Shown in pieces: positions 12,601-24,638 of a stretch of 64,000 nt of DNA. The DNA lies in assembly GCA_918026815.1 (NCBI GenBank), contig CAKJVC010000061.1, positions 682,001 to 746,000 on the forward strand, read 5' to 3'. Source of the stretch: Chalara sp. BL73 (lineage: Eukaryota; Ascomycota; Leotiomycetes; Helotiales). The notes beneath the pieces were generated by a model that saw only the letters and a list, made by a program, of their open reading frames with translations, was not told the origin of the DNA and ran no database searches. Each line of letters begins with the position of its first letter. Position 1 is the first letter of the stretch. The translations under genes and the position numbers were made by a program.

Positions 12601-12836
12601 TTGTGAATCCTGACGATGCCCGCGCTGTGTGGGAGAAGCGCAAAGAGAGCATTCCAGAGGGTATGATTGGGCCTCTTATTGGCATAATGATTTTCGATGG
12701 GACTTTTGATCAGAGCAGAGACTCTTTAACTGATGTTCTGTCGAAACAGGCCGGTGGGATGTCACTTACGTCATTTGAAGTTTATTTATCTCAGAGTGAG
12801 GACTGTCCTTGGGAGGGACGGGTCCTCGAGCTGTAA
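9647..12836 (+). CDS. Pyruvate decarboxylase-like/NmrA-like reductase fusion protein, 907 aa
   Basis: Nine exons: 9647-9687, 9748-9845, 9908-9982, 10030-10193, 10244-10324, 10389-10880, 10934-10973, 11054-11477 and 11528-12836. They splice in frame to 907 residues. Residues 1 to about 580 are a ThDP decarboxylase. VPGDMNLELLDY carries Asp29, NELNAAYAADGYAR carries Glu52, and His116-His117 follow. The ThDP/Mg motif begins GDGS at 449 and ends in NNN at 476-478, and TIER supplies Glu483. All the catalytic residues of yeast-type pyruvate decarboxylase are therefore present. Exon 9 continues without a stop through a Ser/Gly-rich linker (about 583-602) into an NmrA/isoflavone-reductase-like domain. 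That domain has VGGTGYIG at 606-613, LSSRPS after the second strand, and PSDFGTDYT. Predicted role (inference): decarboxylate a 2-keto acid, possibly aromatic, and reduce a product with NADPH in one polypeptide. An artefactual join is possible but would need a missed stop. Confidence 0.85.
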
Positions 12837-13947
12837 TGCGCCTTGGCGAGAATTCTTCATTCTGGGCTAGTATAAGTACAGATAAGTCTGGCTTAGTTTA
12901 ATAACATACTTCCCCTGGTTACGACCAATTTCATGCGACCGATTTTGGCTTATACCTGCATTTAAACTAGTAGAATAGAGATCGCAAGGCTAACACTGAG
13001 CATTACGACATTAAATCTCATGCTAAGCTGGACATCAAGCTATCATAGATAGTGTTAAAATCAGGTGTGTCTATATGTAGAAAATTCTTAAAGCCAGGGA
13101 GAAGTAGTGGTCAACTTAGCTGTTATATTTCTTGACTAAAAAGGTCAGCTACTAGATTGACTCGCTTTCTTGTATATACATCGGAACGCACGAAGAGTTA
13201 GTTCCAGTGATCTTTATCACCGTCCGTTCTGGGATCATGTGACCCAGCCTCGCACTGAGCATCCAATATTTTAGTGATGTTCTAGGACTAAGCCAGAAAT
13301 TAATTACTAGCTAAAGAACAAACATACTAATGAAATATATTTATATTTATGTATTTGAAACAGTACCTATATTGCTAAGCCTGAGAAATACTACGCATTT
13401 TTCATCTAACCTGCGATTAAGAGTACCAAATACTCAAAGTAGTCGAGTGGTGTTCTTTTGCTGATGATGTATATACAGTCTCTGCCTGTAAGTCTCATTC
13501 ACTTTAGAGAGATAGTGCTTGTAACTACTCAACAAGTAATGACTCGTCAAGCTCATAAGCAGGATGGTAGACTCTTTTCGCAAAATCTATTGGTACCGCA
13601 ACACGACGCTATCACCAGAGATGGCCAGAATGAAGGTCTCAATCCGCGTGCACATTTGAAGCATAATTAGTTTAAAGAGAGGGAAGAGTGAAAGAGCTTG
13701 ATTAATAATATAGTAGTAGAATCTTTACATATACCCTTCGTAATAAAGTTTCCGTTAGTTATATCCGGAGAGGGGCATGACTTGTGGCAGCAACCTTCTA
13801 ACAATAATCAACCTGTAATATTTCTCCAAAAAATAAATAAATTGTACAGTAAGGCTATCCTCCTCCTATAGAAATTAGGCACGCTTGGAGCACAGCACCG
13901 CGGAGACTATCATTTATGATGAATATTTGATGTTATGACGAAAAACA
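12837..13947. other. Intergenic between convergent genes
   Basis: AT-rich sequence with short ORFs only (for example 13458-13670). Two oppositely directed genes end here, so it must contain both polyadenylation regions. Nothing else was recognised. Confidence 0.5.
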
Positions 13948-15675
13948 CTAAGGCACATTTCTCCATCTTGACTCGTTATCATCAACAGCCTCCGCACCAA
14001 ACCCGTCCTCACGGCTGAATTTTCGATTTTCCCATCGAAGCACAAGACTATACACCGCTGACATGATAGAGACGTATATCAAGAAGCCGAAGCAAGTCCA
14101 CATCCCTGTGCGATAATAGGGAGCTGCCGAGGCTGGAAAGAGGCGAGTTCCTAGGAAAGAGCCGCACTGTCCTATCACCTGGAGGATGGCGAGTGCAGCT
14201 CCACGTTTTGACTGTTGACGCTGGTTGTTCAACAACCAGGTGACGTTGCATGCTGCAGCGGAAAAAAGGCCTGCAGCAGATAAGTAGACACCAATGTACC
14301 GAGGAGCAATGCCTGTGCTGGTTGCTTGTAGAAGATAACCAATAGAACCAACTAGAGAACACCCAGAGACGAAAATACCACGGCTCCTCATGTGGTCAGA
14401 CATAAAGGTGACAATAAGCACGCATATAGCCGCGAGGATATATGGAGGAGCGGAAAGACCTTGAGCATTGATGGACGAAAAGCCCATCTCTTTGATGATA
14501 ATGGGTGTAAAAACCGATATCGATGAGATTGAGACGTTGGTTGCAAAGTGCATACTCTGAACGTATTATATTAGCATACCCCTGGCGTGTTCGTATTCTA
14601 GGAATATACTTACGGCAACAATGTAATTTTTGTAATCAAGGAAGGCTGAAAAGTAATCCCTAGTATTTAACTTACGTCCTTCGTGTTCAACTTCTGGCCC
14701 TCGAGTGGCAATAGTTGTGCTCTCGATTCGTAGTCTTGCTACTTCCTTGTCTCTTCCAGTGAGAAAATTGGCCTGTAGTGGTCCGTCAACTAATAGAAAG
14801 AACAAAATAGGAACGGCAGCTATTGTAGGAGCACCCTCTACGATGAGAAGCAGCCTCCATGGATGGAGAGAAGTTTTCGCTTTCGTGATGCCATAGGCAA
14901 GCGCCCCTGCCCAGGCAGAACCGAGAGGAGAGCTAGATAAGAGAATACCGATGCGAAGCCCTGTATGAGTAAATCAATATATAAGACCTGGGAGAAACCC
15001 CACCCGGTAGCAGCCCACTAACCTAGTTGATCTCTGAAATAGAAAAATGACATGTACAAAGGAATTCCGCAAGTCATCATTGCCTCGAAGGTTCCGAGGA
15101 AGAAACGGCAAACCATCAACTGAGCCCACGTCTTGCAAGCTCCCTGACCCATGGCGGCTGCTCCCCAACACAGAAGGAGAGAGCAAGCCCAGTATTTAGG
15201 ACGGAAAACTTTCCAGGCAATGGTGGTGAACTCAAAGACCACGTAGCCAATATAGAACATGGTGAGAAGCCACTGGTACTAATCGTTGTCAGGGATATTC
15301 TACTATCGAAAAATTGTGAATTTGATACCTGAGGAGTAGAAAGCCCCATATCTCGGGACAAGCCTGCGGCGTTCGCGTTACCGATATTGGCTCGGTCCAG
15401 ATACGACAAGGTGAAGATGAGAAAGACGCTACAGAGTGTCAGGAAAACAAAATCTGATTCAGTAAAGTACGATGTTTGGGCAGCGAGCAAAACAATGCTA
15501 AAGGGGAGACATACAGAGACATGATGTGCTTGTCGAACTTCCGACGCACGCGTCGTTCTTCTTCATGGGTATAGCCAGGGGCATTTTCGAGAGCGCTCGG
15601 CTCTTTGCTGTTGGCCGACAGATTCTCAAAATGCTCCGTAGCTCCCCTCTTGACGTCACCAAGATGTGCCTCCAT
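13948..15675 (-). CDS. MFS transporter, allantoate permease/anion-cation symporter (Dal5-like) type
   Basis: Five exons on the minus strand (15675-15515, 15428-15329, 15278-15023, 14960-14614 and 14556-13948) join in frame to 490 residues. The N-terminus is hydrophilic, with HEEERRVRRKFDKHIMSL, followed by FTLSYLDRANIGNANAAGL, the hallmark first membrane segment of the anion:cation symporter family. About 12 hydrophobic segments follow, and the family motif FFLGTFEAMMTCGIPLY is visible. These plasma-membrane carriers usually import small organic anions such as carboxylates, vitamins or ureides. Here it may take up a precursor or export an acidic product. It is divergent from the Zn2Cys6 regulator at 16228. 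It lies next to the decarboxylase-reductase fusion. Confidence 0.85.
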
Positions 15676-16227
15676 AGGGACAATGGCACGGAAGAGTGTT
15701 GAATGAGGAGGTTGACTCGTGCGAAAGGGGTGTCAGTTTAGTAATCGAAATGGCCAAAGTTCTTTTCTCGCTCCTTCATCTACCAGAGCATTTATAAACC
15801 AGAGGGGTAACTGAGATATAGGAGAAGGTAAGGAGATCACTAGTGATCTTTATATATTGCAGAGAGAACTTGACTGGCCTCGCTGTGCACGTACAGCTAA
15901 TCATTGTTAGGAAAAGAAAAAAAAGGGAAACGGGGCTCTGCTAGTCCATATGTGGATGTGGAATCTGGGGTTTTGTGGAGCCTGCAGCACTAGCGAGGTG
16001 GGTTGGGGTAATAAGGTTAACTAGCGTCGGCTTCGGAATTTTCGGAAACTTCCATCCCATAGCGTCTGCGTGTTCGGAGGTGCTGGAAGTCGGAATAATT
16101 AAGGACTGGTTTTCCAGTCTCCTTTTCCGCCATGTAAACTTCCCCCCTCCGACCTGACTTGATCCTCCGCATCCTACGTCCGTGAAATCTCCTTAGAGCA
16201 TTTGCATTAACACCCCAACATTTCGAG
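15676..16227. promoter_or_regulatory. Divergent promoter between MFS transporter and Zn2Cys6 regulator
   Basis: This 552-bp interval holds both promoters. A TATATATT-like box lies near 15850 and a purine-rich tract near 15915-15930. No palindromic CGG pair was confirmed by eye. Confidence 0.45.
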
Positions 16228-19059
16228 ATGCCTACTGTCCCTCCAGCCATCCCTTCTGTCATTGTAGGACCTGTGGGCGACAACGGCAGGAGTGGAAGCC
16301 GAGAGAGGGCAACGGCCCCAGACCACAGTACGGTCTACAAGGCGTGTAACGCATGTCGAACCCGCAAAATCCGTTGCGTGGTAACCGGAGGGCACCATAC
16401 TATTTGTCAGCGTTGCCACAGGTGCGTTCTAGAACGACTGATCTTTTCTCTCGTGCTCAACTCTTGTCAGAGAAAACGTTCCGTGTGTCTTTGAGGCGAA
16501 GCGCCGTAAATACAATTCATTCAACCGCCTCAATAAGATCAACTCTAGGCGAATCGGGGAGGGGGCACATCAGCCTTTGGCAGCGGGGCCTGCGTCGCCA
16601 GAAAACATTGTATGTAATCCCGTTGCAATTTCCAAGTTACCTCATCCGTGCGCCTTAAAAGAGTCCGTTTGTATGTACTCATACGCCCGCAGCAAGAGCC
16701 ACTAGAAGACCTAGGTGTCAAGAGTTCGGCGGAGGCGTTGATATTTTTGTCGGGCTCCGTAAGAGGCGACCATTATTCGACGTCACCATTTCAGGCTTCG
16801 CAGGAAACCTCTTCATTCACTGCTTTACCGAACACGACAGGTGGCCGGCGTCAATACGCTGAACAATCTATCCCCTACAGTTTCAGGGTTTCTGCAAGTC
16901 AGAATGATCTAGTCTCAAGCGCTCAGACTACGTTCTCACTACCCCAGTGGGTTGATGAGTCTCTCAGAGAAGCCGTTGGAGCCTTCAAATGCAGTCTGTT
17001 TAGAGAAAGCCACGTTCTCCCAGAAGAAGCCCTAGAATTTGTGTCGTTCTTCTTTCATATCCTGTATCCCTTCTTTCCCTTCCTTCCTACCCCTTACTAC
17101 GAGACCATAACTAGTGGCAAGCCTTCTATCAACTTACTAAAGTCACTATTTGAGGACGATGAGGCCCTTCTTGGGGCCATAATCACCGTCTCAAGCCGGT
17201 ACCACAGTTTGGTCCGTGCCATTGGCGGGCACGAAAGGAGTCAGCAAATTCACATCAGCTGCTGGCTATGGACCCGAGGCCAATTATCAAAGGTGATCTT
17301 TGAAGGTGCGAGGCCATTGTCGCTTCTGCCCATTATCGAGGCACTTATGATACTTGCAGAGTGGGTTCCGAAGAGTATACATGCGTCCATTGAGTATAGC
17401 GAATTCACTGGCTTTCTAGGTGGTGGGAATTACCTTTCCTCAAGAGGCTATTCAAATGAGACGATACTGCAACCTGCCTTTCGAACTGATCATGTAGCCT
17501 GGTTCGTTGTCTGTGTACCTAATACTGGCTTCTACTGACACCTAGAAAGGTCATACATTGGGAATGCCTTCCTTCTCCTCCGATCAATCTCTGCAAACCG
17601 AAGGGAATGCCCTGTCTTCAAAAGCTCAACTCGATACCTGATTACACTATTCGGATGTCTGATCATGTCCCAATCACTTTCACGTCGCCTTGGTCGGTCG
17701 CCAGTAATGGGATTTGAGGATGTAGATTTGGGGCAAATTTCGAATGCATTCAGTAATCATCATCGTAGATCAACAAACCCGACTGATAGTGATTCATACG
17801 TCAATATTCTTAGTCTTGGAAGTTCTCTAGATTTCCATAATGCTTTTGTCGAATTAATGCAGCTTCTTGCACACGCACAAGAGGTGCTCCATCCGCCAGC
17901 CACTTATGATAACACAGAGATCAAAAAACCTTCTACTGAATCAAACAAGAGACTTGTCGTTCTATTGCAGCACTTTGATATTATGAATCGAGACTGGAAA
18001 GCTAAGCACACCGCTCTTTTTTCTGGTTAGGACACGGCCTGTTGGGTTGCTACCTTTATTTTCATTACTAAGATCGTCTTAGCGTCGGCCGAGGGGATGT
18101 CCGAGTTCTCAAGATTGCTGTTGGAATTCGATTATGAATACCTCCGGCTGTACGAATTCTCGACAACTCTAGGATTCTGCTTTCAGGAAGATGGATCCTC
18201 ACAGCTTGCGTCGAAACTCAGATTCGGAAAACCAGGAAGCGGGGGCGACCAAAACACTAGGGCTGGGAATTCAAACTTCCCCCCTGCCTCATTAGAAAAC
18301 TACCTTCGTCAAGCCATTGACGCAGCAGAGAGACTTCTCCATCTTATACTGGGTTTGCAATCGCTAAGAATAGGAAACTTTTTGCGATATGCCAGTTCAA
18401 GGCACTATATGAAGATTATTTTTGCTGCTGTTTTTCTGATCCAGGTTAACACGCCGATTTCCCTTATTTCGACGAGGGAGTCACTACTAATGTGGGCGAT
18501 AGGTGCTCCGAAAGAATATCCCTGATGTAGACCAAGTCTCTCTTGTTGCTACGCTTCGCGATACCATTTTTTCGCTGGAAGGTTGTACTATAGATGACGC
18601 CCATCCTGCATCGCGATATGCTTTCTTGCTCCGGGGATTCTTGGTAAAGGCTGGAGCAATGTCTGGAAATTATACGGATCTACCCAGCCATACACACAGT
18701 CTGGCTATGGATAAACAAAGTACAGCTGATGCTTCATTTCCTTCGGGTACGCTTGGCCCGCAAGATGCGCATTCTATTTATCTTGAGTACGCAGCCAGTA
18801 CATCTTTGTGTGATTTTCTGTTGACACCGCCAATAGGGATAGCAATACAACTGAGCCTGAAGATCCGTCCTATTCTGCTCATGTCAATAACCAGGACAAG
18901 GCAGAGCTTGCGCGACAGAGATATAACTATAATACAGGGCAATCAAATACTTTTCAGTTTCAGAGCATGGATATGAGTCTTGGAACAGATTTAAACATGA
19001 ATCTCTTAGACGAGGAGGGGTTTCTAAACTCAATAGTTAATCCTAGCTATAATTATTAA
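16228..19059 (+). CDS. Zn2Cys6 fungal transcription factor (gene model approximate)
   Basis: Exon 1 (16228-16421) and exon 2 (from 16471) splice through a GTGCGT intron to give the six-cysteine cluster: CNAC, RTRKIRC, then CQRC and a Cys in NVPC. The spacing is C-x2-C-x6-C-x9-C-x2-C-x6-C, followed by a basic linker (KRRKYNSFNRLNK). The middle part (16730-17500) has the fungal regulator text LPEEALEFVSFFFHILYPFFPF and DDEALLGAIITVSSRYHSL. Later exons lie around 17560-18030, 18070-18520 and 18530-19059, with a terminal acidic/Asn-rich segment ending LNSIVNPSYNY at 19057-19059. I could not fix every splice site, particularly near 16650-16800, so a damaged gene cannot be excluded. It is the only regulator seen in the window and is a candidate pathway activator for the neighbouring enzymes. 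Confidence 0.7.
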
Positions 19060-19097
19060 ATCTACTATCTTGATTTTGGTTAACTAATTTTGATTGG

Positions 19098-19472
19098 TGT
19101 AACACGGAGGGCAGCAGGAGGGATTGCAATATAACAGGTAAGAACGCGTGACTGGCGATGTAATTGCAATAGTAATGAATTGGTATCAAAAGTATGCTTG
19201 TAAGTCTGGAAAGAAAACTCAAGCTTGCCCTTCCCCAGAGAGCTCTAGCTTTTCCTTATATCCCTTAACTGTGCGGTATCCTTGACTTACCGAGCTACCG
19301 AGCTCTAGAGGTCGGCATCCCCGAAAAGCATTCTATCAGTCGGAGCCCACAATAGTCCAGACTATACGTTCCTATAGTGGCTGAAGCCTTCGGCGGGCTG
19401 TCGGCCAGGCTTCGTTATTCTGATGGTTCGCTTACAGCCTGTAACCGTCCCTAACCGACTCTGGCTGTTACA
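19098..19472 (-). repeat. Solo LTR-like repeat, copy 1
   Basis: Read on the minus strand it begins TGTAACAGCCAGAGTCGG and ends GTTACA. Much of it matches, in inverted orientation, 23399-23759. It has TG...CA ends as in LTRs, but no internal retrotransposon genes lie between the copies and no target duplication was found. Confidence 0.6.
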
Positions 19473-20203
19473 ACCACATTGAAATAGTCGAACTTTTGCG
19501 CCATTCCTCTTTTAAATGAAACGAACTACTTATATCTTGGGCACTAGGCCGGAGTACAACATGCTGTGTAGATATGATGAAATTCCTTACAAAGTATAGC
19601 CGTTTCGGGCTCAAACTGATTTGAACATAGCCAAGGTAGGCTTTGCGAATCTTCAACAGCTGTGTTTGGGAATCGTTTATCTGCTGTAATATTTATAGAG
19701 GTGTCCGGTGGACGGCCTACAAGGTATGCAGATAAAGCCGCTGCAGAGGCCGCAGATATGCTTAGAACCGCCGAGCAGAAAAAAGCAGAAAAAAAAAGTA
19801 GAAAATAATGGCATAGAGTTGGTGGTATAACTGACGGTAGTAGTGATAGTAGCTATTCGTTTATTCTGAAAAATAGCGTATGTTTAAATATATATTCATA
19901 AAAAGTCCAGTTACTCACCACTAACACTACTTATCAAAGGCAATAAACAACTGCTCGCCTGCTACCACGTGCAGCTGCCAGCCAGTCTTAACCCCTATGG
20001 AGAATCCGCCCCAAGCCTTTCACCGCCCAGCCCGTTATCCTCGGAAGTGTACGGACCGGGCATCCCCAGTCTTGATGCGTTTGCCAATTTAACCTTGAAA
20101 TTTACGACTAGGCCCTTGGTCTAGACGATTCATAAGGCAAAAAACGCGCGCGCCAGGGGCGAGTTGGCAAACCCCAGGGGCTGGGCACACCGCGACCACT
20201 CAA
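19473..20203. other. Intergenic between LTR relic and the dehydrogenase
   Basis: No coding support. It contains the 3' flank of the short-chain dehydrogenase and an A-rich run near 19780-19800. Confidence 0.45.
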
Positions 20204-21197
20204 TTAACCAGCCATATTTAGATAACCCCCATCCACAACCATAGCAGTACCATGTACATAGCTTCCAGCCGGGCTTACCAAAAACAAAATAGCATCCGCA
20301 ACTTCATCGACATCTCCAATACGCTTAAGCGCCGTGATATTTGTGGCCAAAGTCCTAAGTGAAGGGTCCTTGGCGACGGCCCGCTCAAGCAGAGGCGTGT
20401 CGATAGGGCCAGGACACATGGCGTTGATACGGATCTGAGATCCCCCGTACTCGCTGGCTGTGGAGGAATTAGTTAGCACGTTTCATGAGACGCCGAGAGG
20501 TTGTAATTTACCTGCGGTCTTGGTGATTCCGACAGCGGCGAACTTGGACGCGTTGTATTCAACCGTGCCTGGTAGGGGAATGAGGCCATCGACAGAGCAC
20601 ACATTTACAATAGCTCCACGGCCGAGTGTCCGCGATCTGTACGTCCCTTGAATGACGATTGGGTCTTGTTTAAGCATGACCTGGAGAGCAGCCTTGGTGT
20701 GGTACAGAACACCCTTGGCGTTGGTGTTTTGGATGTTGTCATATGCTTCTAAGTCATTTACAGCAATGAGGCCACCGGTGGCGTAGATCTTCAAGAGCTA
20801 TGTTAACAAACGCGTGTATTATTGAGGATGATGATCTCTTACCCCAGCGGTAGTGATGCTGTAGTCGATCCTCTTGAATTTGGCGACGGCGCTTTGGAAG
20901 AAATTCTCAACGCTAGTCCAGCTTCGTACGTCGACGTGGAATGCGGTGACAGAGAATTTGGGGTTTGTGGCTACTTCTTTGGCTTGTTTTGCTGTCTCTT
21001 TGACCCCTGGCTCGTTAAGGTCTCCTAAAGCTAATCCTATGGCCCCGTAGCGGGCAAAAGCTAACGCGGTTGCCCTCCCGATTCCACTGGCTATGATATA
21101 GTTAGCCTCATTGTCTCCTGTCATTTTGACTATTTGGAGAATATTTTTTACCAGAGCCAATGACGACCGCTGTTCCTGTTACGTGTAGCCCAGACAT
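20204..21197 (-). CDS. Short-chain dehydrogenase/reductase (classical SDR)
   Basis: Four exons on the minus strand (21197-21152, 21090-20843, 20797-20512 and 20457-20204) splice in frame to 277 residues. The short first exon, MSGLHVTGTAVVIG, joins to SASGIGRATALAF to complete the nucleotide-binding G-x3-G-x-G motif. ALGDLNE ends strand 2. The catalytic region shows VNVCSVDG, then YNASKFA (Y-x3-K), and PGPIDTPLL follows. The family is NAD(P)-dependent alcohol/ketone oxidoreductases of about 250-280 residues. A usual NNAG motif appears as TTAG, which is unusual but tolerated in some members. It is convergent with the Zn2Cys6 regulator across the LTR relic. The substrate is unknown; it may tailor a hydroxyl or ketone in the pathway. 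Confidence 0.87.
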
Positions 21198-23398
21198 TTC
21201 GAGGTGGTAGATTGGAGGCAGAAATATTCAGAAATATAGTTCAAAATGATAAATAGTGTGTCTGTCTCAAAGTGCGTTCTCTGTAAGATGGTGTTTCTGC
21301 GTATATGATAAATTGTTTTCTTTTCCAACACGAATAATGGAGACCTTTATACTCATGTTAAATCACGTGAACGGCGAAGTGTTCAATAGGGCTGAGCAAC
21401 TATTCTGACAAGTTGGTAAGATTACGTACAAAAGAGTCATGAAGTCGACCCTGCCCTTCTACGAGTCCTACGGAGGTAATATCTGGGGCTGTGCTGAGAT
21501 CACATGGACGCGTGATGGTGCCGAATCTCACATCATCACATCATGTCAGAACCGCACACCCACAACTTGCGGCCAAACCGCGGCAAGACTGTAGGTAACA
21601 GCTTGCGGTGCTCGCGACTCTAAAAGGAGTATCATTTAGCGTAGTAAAAGCGTCAATAACCTACAAAAATTAAGACCTACAGGTCAATAATAGTTAGGTG
21701 CGGCTCAGATATAATTGTGGTGTAGCAGGCTGGTACCAAAAACCGTCGCGGCTCCTTATAGTACCCGCTCGAGGCTCCTTTTTTGTTTTCGACCTAGAGC
21801 AACACAAAATGCAATTTTGAAAGGGAAATGCTCAATTGTTGGGTTCAAAGGCTAAGTCTCAAAATAGAGCTTTGGGTGGGGCTCGGATGCCCTCGTAGGC
21901 ATAGGCGTGAACCTGTCCCCTGAAAACAGATGGCAGGGAGCCAAATATTAGGCTGGCACATCCAGTACTTCCGCTGTAGTACAAGACTCGATTACAGGCT
22001 ATAATATATCTATAGCTTTGCTAATAGAAGCTTTAACTTCAAGAGATTTAGATGACATAGTGGCGAGTTACTGCAATTATGTATTACCAATATTTACGTA
22101 TTGTTGTCCCCACCCTACTTTTCGTAAGTAAAGTGAGCGTGGCCTTGGCCGAACGGATAAGATTATCATAGGGATTTTTGGGACCTGCACTCTTCTTTTT
22201 CGCATGTAGGTAGCTTGCCCAAGATCTATTTATAAAATAGGATGTAAGCCGATAAGCAGGAACTAAAATCTTACAATTTCGAACTGCTTCCTCACTCTCA
22301 GAAGGTTTACCAAAACCCAATTTCCCTCGCTGAAGTAAGCTGGCGCTTTGCAATTACAATCCTTACTACGGGATTTTTGGTGTTCCACTTGCGATATTGG
22401 CGTGTGGATTTTGAAAAGACGAGCAATTCATCATGGTTTTTGTTTGCATGGTATCGGTCATGCTAATCGAAAAACGTGGAAATGGTGGCAGTAACTTCCG
22501 CTTATGCGGTTGTGCTCTCGGTGTTTGTTTCTAATGTTTGTCAGTTCGATAAGCCCTAATAGTGGTGTAAAAACGGAAGGCCAAGAAATGGCTTCTATCC
22601 AGCCTTGTAGTAAACGCTTGTAGTTTAATCAAGAAGTGGGCCTCGAACTTCCAGAACCGAGTGGCGAAGAGAAAGCCAACAAACAATGTCTTTGATAGCT
22701 GCCACAAAAGAGCCAGAAAGCGCTCGTAAACTTATGAATACTACCTGCGAGATATGCCGCTCCGCCATTATTAAATAACGTGAAAAACATAGCAAGGCAT
22801 AAGTAGCTCCTATTATGAAGCCTGGAATGCACCTTCATTATTCTGGGCAAGTAGAGACAAGATTGTCATTCATTTGTTATACGGGACTATTCAATATGCG
22901 TGTTGCTACTCATAGTCTCAACAACCTGTGCTTTATTAAACGTACTTTCAGACCAGGATATTCTATTTATTATTGAACTTTGCTAAGTTCTGCAGAAAAT
23001 ACCGAACGACAGCATTCGCACAAGTATCCACTCATTCTACCAGAGAAACTCTATATTATTAAGCTCGAAGTTCTACTTTTACACAAACTACTAACTATAA
23101 TTTAAAAATGAAGTTCATGCTTGCAGTCTCCAGACTGGCACCAATCGCAAATGTGCAAATGAGATTGAAGGGACGGACGCCTGTCCAGTACAGGAATGCC
23201 ATGTGCTAAGGGGCAATAAGGGTTTTCCGTAGAAGCTCTAGGTGTCGGGACGTAAGGGGCCGCCAGGGGGACGGAGGTATAAGTAGGGACTCGGAACTAG
23301 TAGGAAGGGTAGAGATTAGTCTTCGTATCAATATGAGTTGATTGTGCCACACTACTCCAGCACCTTACAAAAGGCTTTGCGCAAGAATATAAAGAAGC
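21198..23398. other. Long non-coding stretch
   Basis: The first few hundred bases are the promoter of the dehydrogenase. Beyond that only short ORFs occur (such as 22084-22353 minus and 22629-22850 minus), none with a recognised domain. The text looks degraded and may be old repeat sequence. Confidence 0.45.
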
Positions 23399-23759
23399 TG
23401 TAACAGCCAGAGTCGGTTAGGGATGGTTTACAGCAAGCCAGAGGCGGTTACGGACGGTTTACAGCAAACACAGGTCGGTTACGGTCGGTACAGGCTGTAA
23501 GCGAACCACTAAAACAGCCGACAGTCACTATAGGGGAGCCAACCTCTAGAGCTCGGTGGCTCAGTAGGTCAAGAATACAGCACTGTTGAGCATCGTTAGG
23601 GGATATAAGGAAAAGCTAGAACTCTGAAGAAGGGCAAGCTTGAGTTTTCCTGTTAGACTTACAAGCATACTGTTGATATCAATACATTAAACTACATCGC
23701 TAGTCACGTATTATTACTTGTTATATTGCAATCCCTCCTGCTGCCCTCTATTTGTTGCA
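23399..23759 (+). repeat. Solo LTR-like repeat, copy 2
   Basis: It starts TGTAACAGCCAGAGTCGG and ends TTTGTTGCA. It is an imperfect copy of 19098-19472 in opposite orientation. It contains small internal duplications of a GGTTACGG-type segment near 23410-23490. Confidence 0.6.
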
Positions 23760-23784
23760 GAAGCTTACAACGTTAAAACTTTGT

Positions 23785-24014
23785 TTATTCTACACAAAGC
23801 CCTGACTTAAATCCTATTAAAAGTATTTGAGCTATTATTAAGCAACGTTTACGCCGTAGAATCTTGGATTCAAAATTGAAATGAAAAAGCCTTACGAGAA
23901 GAATGGGATATATTACAAATGGAAGAAATACGTGATCGAGCCGCTGATATGCCTAGAAGGTGCGCCGAGCTTGTTAGATCAGGAGGAAAACCTATTAGAG
24001 GTAATAAGTGGTGA
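23785..24014 (+). pseudogene. Tc1/mariner transposase C-terminal scrap
   Basis: The text QSPDLNPIKSI is the conserved SPDLNPIE region around the last catalytic Asp of Tc1/mariner enzymes. A TGA at 23828-23830 takes the place of the usual Trp of that motif. After another stop and a frame change, the typical tail EEWDILQMEEIRDRAADM and the ending VRSGGKPIRGNKW follow. Only the C-terminal third remains and no terminal repeats were found. Confidence 0.75.
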
Positions 24015-24638
24015 TGTTGAATTGTAACATAATTAAATAGTTATTTATATGACTTCCTTAATTTTGATGTTGTGGGCCCGTGCACGAAGAGTAAGTGCTT
24101 TACGTATGCTCACCCCTAGCACGGGTTAAAGCGGCTGCTGTTCACGCTAGTCGACACAACGGAGCTAACGAGCGTCCAGTATAAAGAGGTAAGTACAGCA
24201 GCAGAGAAATCGAACAAATGGAGACCGTCATGTCAAATGCTTGCCACGATAAAAGTCACCGTCACACCAAATTGGAACAAAGACCGAGAAGGGTGATGCT
24301 GTCAAGAATCGGCTTACTTAACGTAGGCCAAGGAGCTAAGTTAGAAAATATCTTCCCCATGTATTTACGGCCATGCACTCTAGATAATAGATTATCCGTA
24401 GCGCTCCTAATAAGCCTGTATTCTATCGCTGTGATACCCTCGCTGATCCTCCAATTGATTCTCTTGTTGAGAGATCCACTTTCTGGCACATGCCTTTGCT
24501 CAGTGAAATCTCGTGATTGGGGCTGTGCAGCCACTGTAGCTCAGTGTCAGCCTCAAGAATCTTCCATCTTTAATTCTTCCTTCAAACGTCTTGTAACAAC
24601 TGGATGGGGCAATAATTCTCTATCGCCTCGCAAGTATA

